A DNA stretch of 22,047 bases from positions 1 to 22,047 of the forward strand of contig CAYOSH010000052.1 of NCBI GenBank assembly GCA_964406575.1. The letters run 5' to 3'. Below the pieces are notes generated by a model, which was not told the DNA's origin, ran no database searches, and saw only the letters and a list, made by a program, of their open reading frames with translations. The stretch comes from WTAW01 sp964406575 (GTDB lineage: Bacteria; Acidobacteriota; Aminicenantia; Aminicenantales; Aminicenantaceae). Shown one piece after another: positions 15,406 through 22,047 of the stretch (its first letter is position 1; every line of letters starts with the position of its first letter). The translations under genes were made by a program, and so were the position numbers.

Positions 15406-16446
15406 ATGAAAAGAAACTCACGTCTTCCCATTCAAATGGTGGTTGTGTGTTTGTGCTTGGGATTCGCCGCCTGTGCCAGCAAAGGGCCGGGCAAGGTTGA
15501 ACTGGACCCACAAAGCCAGCAGTTTCTGGACTATATGAGCTACATTATTCTCCCTGTGGAAAAGAAAATATTCCTGGAAATGCCGCACGAAGACAGGGGG
15601 GAATTCATAAGGGATTTTTGGGCTAGACGGGATCCCGATCCCACAACCCCGGAGAACGAGTACCGGACAATCTTCTACAACCGGCTGGCGATAGCGGACC
15701 AAGCGTACCGCATCGGCAAGCCTGGCTGGAAAACAGACAGGGGAAGGATGTACATTCTCCTCGGCCCGCCGACAAACGTCATCACCAAAAGCATGGGCGG
15801 CAGCCCCCAATTCCGCCCGACTCTCATGCCCGAGGCTCCCCTCGAAGAGGGCACGGTGACAGAAAAACCGACAGAAATCTGGGTCTACGACAATTACACG
15901 GATGAGTTTTCAGGGCCTTTGAGGCTTGTCTTTGTGGATTATTATCGGACCGGAGATTACCAGCTAACATCCCATCAGGAAATCACGGCTTTTTCGATGC
16001 TGACTCTTCAGTGGGATCCGCTCGACCTGCCGAAATTCCAGTGGATGGGTATGCTGGAGATGGATGAAAAGAGTGTCCCGGGATACGCGATCTTCGACTA
16101 TGATGCCGCCGCAGACACATATGAAGAAGGTGATCAAAGGAATGCCATCGTCTCTATCGACATCCCGTATGAAAGGCTTGATTATACATCCACCGGAGAC
16201 ACCTTTACCTGCACTTTCCAGATCACCGCGGAAATCAGAGACAGCGAAAAAAAATTGATCACAGGCCAGGAGGAACACTACTCCGAGAAACTAACACGGG
16301 AACAGCTCAGGGGTTTGATCCTGAACAGAATGAATATTCATAAGGAATGGGAGCTGGATTTGCCTCTGAAAGGAAAATATATCTATATCAGCGTCGCTGA
16401 CAAGGTCAGGAACAAGCGCCTCCGGAAACTCCTCGAGATCAAATAG
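15406..16446 (+). CDS. GWxTD-domain lipoprotein 1
   Basis: The 346-aa product has a signal peptide with a lipobox-like FAAC (C23) followed by Ala-Ser, so it is a likely outer-membrane-directed lipoprotein. The GWxTD domain follows: an N-terminal helix region, FWARRDPDP (71-79), PENEY, then the name-giving GWKTDRGRMYILLGPP at 107-122. The remaining ~200 residues look beta-rich. The biochemical function of GWxTD proteins is unknown to me. The gene has its own sigma-70-type promoter. It converges on the CarboxypepD_reg-TPR gene with only two bases between stop codons, so their transcripts probably overlap. Two more GWxTD proteins are encoded at 18773-21833. Confidence 0.85.
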   Translation: MKRNSRLPIQMVVVCLCLGFAACASKGPGKVELDPQSQQFLDYMSYIILPVEKKIFLEMPHEDRGEFIRDFWARRDPDPTTPENEYRTIFYNRLAIADQAYRIGKPGWKTDRGRMYILLGPPTNVITKSMGGSPQFRPTLMPEAPLEEGTVTEKPTEIWVYDNYTDEFSGPLRLVFVDYYRTGDYQLTSHQEITAFSMLTLQWDPLDLPKFQWMGMLEMDEKSVPGYAIFDYDAAADTYEEGDQRNAIVSIDIPYERLDYTSTGDTFTCTFQITAEIRDSEKKLITGQEEHYSEKLTREQLRGLILNRMNIHKEWELDLPLKGKYIYISVADKVRNKRLRKLLEIK

Positions 16447-16448
16447 CT

Positions 16449-17444
16449 TTATTTTTTGATGAGCTCTTCGAGTTTGGGAATCAAGGCTTCGATGGTTGGC
16501 GCTTGGGGGTCATCAGGAGCATACTCCAGGAATTTCTTTAGACTGTCTACGGCCAACTGATACTCACCCTTGTTCAGGTATGCATAACCCAATTGCCGAT
16601 AAGGGGGAGCCCAATCTTCCTTGATTTCAATGGATTTTTTGAAATACTCGATGGCTTTGTCCGTCTCAGCTTGTTTGAAGAAAATCTCTCCGACATTAAA
16701 AGCCAGCGTTTCATCGTTGGGAAACAGTGAAATAGCCTCCTGGAGGTATTGGCTGGCCTTTTCCAGGTCGCCTGCCATCATAAAGGTTTCACCCATGCTC
16801 GAAAGAGCCCTGGCCGCACTTTCGTCGCCTTCATAAGACCCTTTTTCTTCTTTGACTTTATCGAGGATGACCTGGTAGGCGGCAATGGCTTTGTCGTATT
16901 CTTTCATCTCTCGGTAGCAGTTGCCAATATTGAGATTCACCTGAAATATGGAAGGATTGGCTTCCAGAAATTCTTCGAATTTGGCCGCGGCTTCGGCATA
17001 TTTTTCTTCCTCAAAAAGTTGGTTCCCTTCCTCAAAAAGGGCCAACGCGTTTTCATCTTCAATGGAGGGCATATCTGAAAGGGAACTCAAATCGATTTTT
17101 TTGAGTGTAAAAGCAAGGGGCGGATTATTCTGCGAAAATTGACTGACATTCATTTCATGATAGACGGTCCCATAGCCCTCCATAGTCGCGGTAAATCTAA
17201 AATATCCTGTTCCCAATCCGGCAACGGCCCAATTTCCATGGCTGTCAGACGTTCCTGTGAATGTGGTGTTGAACTTGAGATGTACGGCGGTAATGGTGAC
17301 GCCTTCTATGGGATTTCCAGCTTCATCCACGACCGTTCCTTTGACCCTTCCTTTGCCCCGGCCCTGTTGGGCGGCGAGGGTCATCGTGACACAAAAAATC
17401 AGAGCAAAAAAGAGGATTATTCTGTATGCATTCTTGCTTATCAT
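16449..17444 (-). CDS. Secreted CarboxypepD_reg-TPR protein
   Basis: The 331-aa product has a signal peptide ending near LAAQ (about residue 25). A carboxypeptidase-regulatory-like beta-sandwich follows (about 31-115, GRVKGTVVDEAGNPIEGV onward), and then about five TPR units (about 133-325, for example AIEYFKKSIEIKEDWAPPYR). The first domain is the same type found at the N-terminus of both receptors. The ATG at 17444 follows AGGAGG at 6 nt. It is probably periplasmic or surface-exposed and acts as a protein-interaction scaffold (inference). It is the last gene of the minus-strand cluster, separated from the upstream TPR gene by 189 bp holding tandem hairpin repeats. Confidence 0.85.
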   Translation of the reverse strand: MISKNAYRIILFFALIFCVTMTLAAQQGRGKGRVKGTVVDEAGNPIEGVTITAVHLKFNTTFTGTSDSHGNWAVAGLGTGYFRFTATMEGYGTVYHEMNVSQFSQNNPPLAFTLKKIDLSSLSDMPSIEDENALALFEEGNQLFEEEKYAEAAAKFEEFLEANPSIFQVNLNIGNCYREMKEYDKAIAAYQVILDKVKEEKGSYEGDESAARALSSMGETFMMAGDLEKASQYLQEAISLFPNDETLAFNVGEIFFKQAETDKAIEYFKKSIEIKEDWAPPYRQLGYAYLNKGEYQLAVDSLKKFLEYAPDDPQAPTIEALIPKLEELIKK

Positions 17445-17558
17445 GTCGGTCCTCCTAAGATAAAACAGGTTTCTCTATTTTAGAGGATACTTCCTGAAAA
17501 TTCAATATTTTCCGCCTGTGATGTTCCTTCGTTCTCGTCTGCCTGATTTATTCTTATC

Positions 17559-17625
17559 GGTCCGTTCGGGGAACGGACCCTACATCATTTTTTCTTGCTC
17601 GATTCGTTTCGGGGAACGGGCCCAC
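17559..17625 (+). repeat. Tandem intergenic hairpin repeat, 42-bp period
   Basis: Unit one is a perfect 9-bp stem, GGTCCGTTC (17559-17567) with GAACGGACC (17571-17579) around GGG, followed by CTACATCATTT. Unit two starts 42 bp later at 17601 and has a bulged T in its stem. Confidence 0.8.
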
Positions 17626-17633
17626 CATTCAAA

Positions 17634-18599
17634 TCAGTTTTTAGCGTCACACATGAACAAAAATTGCACGTCCTCGAAAGGATCGATGAAAACAAGGGGG
17701 ATTTTTTTAGGCGAATAAGTCTCTACCTTCATCTTCAGGCCAATGATATCAAACTGCGCCTGACCCTTTTCTGATTGCCCAAGGTGGTAATAGGCTCTTC
17801 CCGAATTCTTCAACGATTCCACTTCTTTGGGATCCTCGGCTAATATCTCCAAGTAGGTATCCAGGGCTTTCTGGTACTCCCCCTTATTGTAAAACACGGC
17901 GGCGAGATCTTGCTTGGCGGCGAGCAGGGTGCCTGCAACCTGCGAGAAGTTTTCTATCGCCTTGGCCTCATCCTTGGTGTGGGCAGCGATGTAGCCTTCG
18001 ATAAAGGTCAGATCATCGCTTTTCTGTCCGGCTTTCTGGAGTTTTTCGAGTTCCTTGCCAGCATCTTTGTAATCTTTCAGTTGGCATTTGACGACCATCA
18101 ATTGCTTCCGGGCATCTATCTCGGGATAATCATATTTTAACGCCGCTTCAAACCTATCTTTAGCGTTTTTATAATCTCCCTCTTTTTTATAGATCATCCC
18201 CAGCGAAAATTTAAGGATCCCTTTCCGCCCTTTCGTGAACACAGTCCCTGCCATTCCGCCGACTCTATCGACATCCGCATATGTCTGGTCGGAAGTGATG
18301 GCTGCGGGCGCCGCACCGATCTCTTTAATCTCCTGTTCCGTACGACTGAGGATATCCTTAGCCTTCTCGATATCACCTTTAAGGTAATGGGCCAAACCCA
18401 GATAGAGGTGACAGTCGAAATTTCGAGGATAGTACTTGAGTTTTCTTTCCAGGAGACGTATCGCTTCGTCAATTTTTCCCTGCTCGAGATACTGGCAGGC
18501 GCGGACTTCCTCCAAATAGGCCTGAGCCCGGCACGGGGGAATGGCCCATACAGTGCTTAAAAAGCCGATTCCGACAAGCAGCGCAAAAATTTTTTTCAT
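17634..18599 (-). CDS. Periplasmic TPR-repeat protein
   Basis: The 321-aa product begins with a signal peptide (MKKIFALLVGIGFLSTVWA, cleavage near CRAQA). Most of the remainder is TPR-like helical repeats: CQYLEQGKIDEAIRLLERKL and LYLGLAHYLKGDIEKAKDIL near the start, FSLGMIYKKEGDYKNAKDRF in the middle and YNKGEYQKALDTYLEILAED toward the end. The tail (about 290-321) is not TPR. The ATG at 18599 was chosen because GGGAGGA lies 8-9 nt upstream and the signal peptide starts there; the frame extends to 18650 without such support. Function unknown; a scaffold role beside GWxTD proteins is inferred. It lies between two copies of the tandem hairpin repeat. Confidence 0.82.
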   Translation of the reverse strand: MKKIFALLVGIGFLSTVWAIPPCRAQAYLEEVRACQYLEQGKIDEAIRLLERKLKYYPRNFDCHLYLGLAHYLKGDIEKAKDILSRTEQEIKEIGAAPAAITSDQTYADVDRVGGMAGTVFTKGRKGILKFSLGMIYKKEGDYKNAKDRFEAALKYDYPEIDARKQLMVVKCQLKDYKDAGKELEKLQKAGQKSDDLTFIEGYIAAHTKDEAKAIENFSQVAGTLLAAKQDLAAVFYNKGEYQKALDTYLEILAEDPKEVESLKNSGRAYYHLGQSEKGQAQFDIIGLKMKVETYSPKKIPLVFIDPFEDVQFLFMCDAKN

Positions 18600-18676
18600 T
18601 CTGTGTGTCCTCCCTTTTTGGTTTTCAATACAATCTCTATAGCAGTACATCAGAGACGCAATCGGTCAGCTGCCTC

Positions 18677-18742
18677 GGTCCATTCGGGGAATGGACCCTA
18701 CATCATTTAATTCATGTCGGTAAGCTCGGGGAGCTGACCCTA
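18677..18742 (+). repeat. Tandem intergenic hairpin repeat, 42-bp period
   Basis: Unit one is a perfect 9-bp stem, GGTCCATTC (18677-18685) with GAATGGACC (18689-18697) around GGG, followed by CTACATCATTT. Unit two starts at 18719, with arms GGTAAGCTC and GAGCTGACC and one mismatch. Stem changes relative to 17559 are compensatory. Confidence 0.8.
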
Positions 18743-18772
18743 TAAAATACGAGAAATCCCACACCTGGTATA

Positions 18773-19774
18773 TTAGAGGTTAAACTCTTTGACCTTCTTG
18801 AACGTGTCTCCACCCGTTTTGTTTGTGAGATAACCATACAGCTTGTTCTTTCCCGTCCGGAGTTGGGACAGCTCTTTCTCCAGGACAAAGGGGATTTGAA
18901 TCTCGTATTCTTTTCCTTTCAGATCTTCAAGGTCTCCTTCATCCGTCTCGACCCTATAGGAATTTTCATACTCCCAGACAATCGTGTCCTCTGAATCTTT
19001 CAATTCCAGACGCAAATCGAGAGTTGTGACAAGTTTGCCTCCCTCTTCGGTGAACCAGATATTGCCATATGGGATTTTGACGAGAAGAGTTCCCTCTATC
19101 CTATCGGGTGTATCCACCGTTTTGTCAACGTCCCAATCAAAGTCAATCTTTTCTACTCTTCCCCTGATGGTCTGTTGGGCCGATGCCTGAGCCCTATTCA
19201 ATTCATGCATGTACATCAGGTTTAGGCTCCGGAGCGAGCTCAGGTCATATGTCACAAGCCGATAGGTTCCCGTGCACGTGTTGTCCACAAAGACAACAGG
19301 AAAATCCCCATAATACCAAACCTCCTGGCAACGGCTGGAGGCATCATACCCCATTGGATAAGTGATCCGGTCTAAAGGCGGCCCGAACAAAATAAATATT
19401 CTTCCCCGGTCCGTCATCCACCCCGGTTTGCCTTCACTGATAAAGAGCTCATCGGCCCGGTCCATGCGGTTGAAGTACTCCAACTGAAATTCATTCTCTT
19501 CTGTGTTCGGATCAGGATCACGGCGCTTCCAGAAATCCTCCTTGAACTGCTCCTTTTCTTCATCAGGGAGATCGAGGAAAGTGTGCTGTTCTTCCTTGGT
19601 GATAATGTAACGGACCCTGCTGAGCCAATCCTTGTTTATGGGGTCCAGCTTCTGTTCTATTTTGTAGTATCGGCAGGAGCCGACAGAAACAATAATCCAG
19701 GATATCAGCAACAATGTCATAAGAGGCAACAGATATGCCTGTGTTTTTTTTCGAATCGTCAAAAAATCAGTCAT
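18773..19774 (-). CDS. GWxTD-domain lipoprotein 2
   Basis: The 333-aa product has a long hydrophobic signal (about 13-33) ending in the lipobox VGSC (C34). The GWxTD domain shows VRYIITKEEQHTFLDLP, FWKRRDPDP (81-89), ENEF and GWMTDRGRIFILFGPP (118-133), followed by a beta-rich C-terminal half. Its ATG overlaps the end of the upstream GWxTD-TPR gene by 8 bp (ATGACTGA), which implies translational coupling and joint function. Same family and general design as the 15406-16446 product. Molecular function unknown. Confidence 0.86.
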   Translation of the reverse strand: MTDFLTIRKKTQAYLLPLMTLLLISWIIVSVGSCRYYKIEQKLDPINKDWLSRVRYIITKEEQHTFLDLPDEEKEQFKEDFWKRRDPDPNTEENEFQLEYFNRMDRADELFISEGKPGWMTDRGRIFILFGPPLDRITYPMGYDASSRCQEVWYYGDFPVVFVDNTCTGTYRLVTYDLSSLRSLNLMYMHELNRAQASAQQTIRGRVEKIDFDWDVDKTVDTPDRIEGTLLVKIPYGNIWFTEEGGKLVTTLDLRLELKDSEDTIVWEYENSYRVETDEGDLEDLKGKEYEIQIPFVLEKELSQLRTGKNKLYGYLTNKTGGDTFKKVKEFNL

Positions 19775-21833
19775 TTTTTTTCTCCTTTATGGCCTCGAGG
19801 TTTTGTTTAAGCTCGGGCTGGTCCGGATTTATTTCAAGAGATTTTTCCCATGCAGCCAATGCTTCCTCTGTGTCTCCCAGCTGAAAATAACATTCGCCCA
19901 CTGCGTTCAGGACGTTTGTGTTGATTCCGTAATGGTCGATAGCCGCATTAAGAAATTCAACGGCTTTACTCAGTTCGCCCAATGCCTGATAGGCCTTCCC
20001 TATAACAAAAAAGACATCATACTCCGGGGGCTCTGGTTTGCTGAACAGAGGAAGAAGGAGTGGTTCGATCTTTGTGTATTCTTTCAACACCATGTAGAGC
20101 CGCGCGAGATTCAAAGCATACTCGGCAGAATCAGGATTTTTGTGATAGGCATCTTCGATATAAGCCCGCGCTTCCTGAACGTTCCCGCTGTTGTAAAACT
20201 GAGTGCCGATCACGTAAGAATAGACAGGACTATCGGGTCCTGGCATCAGCTTGGAGTACACCCACGGACGCGCGATGAGCGCTTGATGGGTCACATCGAA
20301 TTCATCCGTCTCATACAGGATCTCCTGGCCATCGATGAGCAGCGAGACTTCCACCCTGTAGTGAGCGGGAGAAAAATCCAGAAGGGGGAACGACTCCACA
20401 AAATTGGGCCTTTCCAGGTAGTCTAAAATCCGCTTTGTCTCTGTCCGGAAGGGTTCGGCGTTTTTGAGAAAATTGTATCTGATCTCACCCTTTTCTGTCT
20501 GTGAGGGTGTCAGTCCGTGAATCTGAAACGCCAATACCAACGAATCCTGCATTGTGAATGTTCTGTTTGCCTGTAAAAAGACCTGATTTGTTCCCAGCTG
20601 AAAAGGCCTCAATCGATCCGCAGCGGGGGCCTTTTTTTCCGATGCATAGCCCATTATAAAAGAGGTCATCTGGAGCTCATCCTGCTGTCCTGGGATGAGA
20701 AGGTCGCGCTCGACGGAGGCGAACTCTTTAGAAACAACATTTTTCATTAGAACGGATAACTTGTAACTCCCAGGAATCAGAGGAAACATATCCCGGAGGC
20801 TTAACGGCCGTCGACTGATCTCTTTCATCTGTTCTTGGTCAAAGTCTAAGGCAATGTCTTTCTCAAACTGGTAGATTTGTTTTCCATCCATGTCTGTGAC
20901 GGTCCCATTCAGCTTCAATGTGGTGTAGAATTTATTCTCGTACTGATTGACAGAGAGCCTTTCAGGCTCGATAGCATAGTGTACAAAATACATACCTGAG
21001 GGATCCTTCACGATCTCAACGACAGCATCGCTGTCTATGTAATTCGCAGAGTATTCCACCTCGATAACATCTTTGAGATCGAGAAACTTCTGGGCGTATT
21101 TTTCTTTGATCTCCCGAGAAGGCGTTGTGAACACTCTCTGGATCAAAATGTCCGAACTCATGGAGGGCCGGTCAAACGCGAGATTCCGCTCACCAGGTAT
21201 GAGGGACATGGAGACATCAGCCAGTTCCGGCTCCAATTCCATAAGCTGTCTATATGCTCCCAGGTAGTCTGATTGGTCACCCCAGTAAGATGTCATAAGG
21301 GCTTGTGGACCATGCTGAAGAGGGCTGTAAAGGACGTACTCCCCTGTCCCCCCCTGTTGGAAAAAGACCAGGTTAAAGCCGGGAGGAAGTCCGTACTTCG
21401 ACATCCCTTGATAGAACCAGACTTCGCTGTTATAGACTTGAGTTTTACCCTCGAATCGAGTGATATCATTCGGTTCACCCAGGATGATATAAATTTCTCC
21501 ACGGTCTGTTCGCCATCCCGCTTTTGGCGAGGATCGACCAAAAAAATGGTTGGCATGATTGATCCGGCGGTAGTGCTCTGTTTTAAACTCGTTTTCAGGA
21601 CTTCCAGGAGTCGGGTCCCGTTGTTTCCAAAAGGCTTCGATGAATCTATCCCTTTCGCGGTCGGATTCTAGCTTCAAAAAAACCTCTTTTTCCAATGCCG
21701 TGATAATGTACACAACCTCTTCCTCGAGCCACTTTTTGTGTCTCTCCGGCAGATCTTTGATGTCTATGGAATCAGCACGAAGAGAAAGAACGACGGTTAA
21801 TATGAACAGAGAACATATCAACATCTTTTTCAC
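19767..21833 (-). CDS. GWxTD-domain protein with C-terminal TPR repeats
   Basis: The 688-aa product has a signal peptide (about 1-21) without a lipobox, so it is probably a soluble periplasmic or secreted protein. The GWxTD domain lies at about 30-180, with VVYIITALEKEVFLKL, FWKQRDPTP (68-76), ENEF and GWRTDRGEIYIILGEP (106-121). A long beta-rich middle (about 200-530) and three or four TPRs (about 540-680, ending AAWEKSLEINPDQPELKQN) follow. A GTG start at 21833 was chosen because AAGGAG lies 7 nt upstream; an in-frame TTG at 21839 is too close to that site, and ATG 21824 would shorten the signal peptide. It is the first gene of the minus-strand cluster, overlaps the next gene by 8 bp, and is predicted to use the sigma-54-type promoter at 21917-21932. 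Confidence 0.85.
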   Translation of the reverse strand: MKKMLICSLFILTVVLSLRADSIDIKDLPERHKKWLEEEVVYIITALEKEVFLKLESDRERDRFIEAFWKQRDPTPGSPENEFKTEHYRRINHANHFFGRSSPKAGWRTDRGEIYIILGEPNDITRFEGKTQVYNSEVWFYQGMSKYGLPPGFNLVFFQQGGTGEYVLYSPLQHGPQALMTSYWGDQSDYLGAYRQLMELEPELADVSMSLIPGERNLAFDRPSMSSDILIQRVFTTPSREIKEKYAQKFLDLKDVIEVEYSANYIDSDAVVEIVKDPSGMYFVHYAIEPERLSVNQYENKFYTTLKLNGTVTDMDGKQIYQFEKDIALDFDQEQMKEISRRPLSLRDMFPLIPGSYKLSVLMKNVVSKEFASVERDLLIPGQQDELQMTSFIMGYASEKKAPAADRLRPFQLGTNQVFLQANRTFTMQDSLVLAFQIHGLTPSQTEKGEIRYNFLKNAEPFRTETKRILDYLERPNFVESFPLLDFSPAHYRVEVSLLIDGQEILYETDEFDVTHQALIARPWVYSKLMPGPDSPVYSYVIGTQFYNSGNVQEARAYIEDAYHKNPDSAEYALNLARLYMVLKEYTKIEPLLLPLFSKPEPPEYDVFFVIGKAYQALGELSKAVEFLNAAIDHYGINTNVLNAVGECYFQLGDTEEALAAWEKSLEINPDQPELKQNLEAIKEKKND

Positions 21834-21916
21834 AGGCAAACTCCTTATATGCTCATGGGCTCATATCATCGAGACAGATCGAGCGCAGAAAATTTAATAC
21901 ACCATTTACAATCAAC

Positions 21917-21932
21917 AGCAATATTCATGCCA
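21917..21932 (-). promoter_or_regulatory. Sigma-54 (RpoN) -24/-12 promoter for the GWxTD-TPR cluster
   Basis: On the minus strand TGGCATGAATATTGCT has GG (21931-21930) and GC (21919-21918) at the exact 12-bp step. Predicted start is near 21906, about 72 nt before the GTG start. The -24 element lies in a short inverted repeat, ATGCCA/TGGCAT (21927-21943). Confidence 0.75.
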
Positions 21933-22047
21933 TAGTGTGGCATTTTGACAACTCCGCAACTCACATCACTCTGAGTTCGTTGGCTATAAAGATCTAACTT
22001 TTTATTATACCGCAATTGGATGTTTTTATCATTTTTTCAGATTCCTC

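Overview
This window looks like chromosomal DNA from an Acidobacteriota/Aminicenantes-type bacterium. That lineage is inferred from three gene families I associate with it: giant Oar-like TonB-dependent receptors with an N-terminal carboxypeptidase-regulatory domain, sulfatase-fold proteins fused to TPR repeats, and several GWxTD-domain proteins. No rRNA, tRNA, transposase or CRISPR array was seen. I count twelve protein genes, and most products carry a signal peptide or lipobox, so the region is devoted mainly to the cell envelope.

Layout. 1-1084: short leader with competing hairpins and a ROK-family sugar kinase/regulator (+). 1101-4862: two-gene minus-strand operon, a lipoprotein N-acyl-D-amino-acid deacylase followed by a sulfatase-fold/TPR protein. 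5171-9198: sigma-54-type promoter, FadR-like GntR regulator, then Oar-like receptor 1 (+) with a terminator. 9592-11718: second sulfatase-fold/TPR protein (+). 11855-15093: sigma-54-type promoter, long structured leader, Oar-like receptor 2 (+) with a terminator. 15328-16446: sigma-70 promoter and a GWxTD lipoprotein (+). 16449-21833: minus-strand cluster reading leftward, consisting of a GWxTD-TPR protein, an overlapping GWxTD lipoprotein, a periplasmic TPR protein and a CarboxypepD_reg-TPR protein, with a third sigma-54-type promoter at its head.

How the parts may fit (inference). The two receptors would import an oligomeric substrate. The deacylase lipoprotein would release acyl groups from D-amino acids, and the two Thr-type alkaline-phosphatase-superfamily enzymes would process phosphate- or sulfate-bearing groups. 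The GWxTD/TPR proteins would form an envelope scaffold of unknown function. The GntR protein and a sigma-54 activator not present in this window would control expression.

The most unusual non-coding signals are: (i) three near-identical -24/-12 promoters, each correctly oriented upstream of a gene cluster; (ii) an intergenic repeat family made of a 21-nt hairpin plus a 21-nt linker, repeated at exactly 42 bp in three different intergenic gaps, with compensatory base changes; and (iii) the Oar2 leader, with three hairpins and a 13-bp tandem repeat touching the ribosome binding site.
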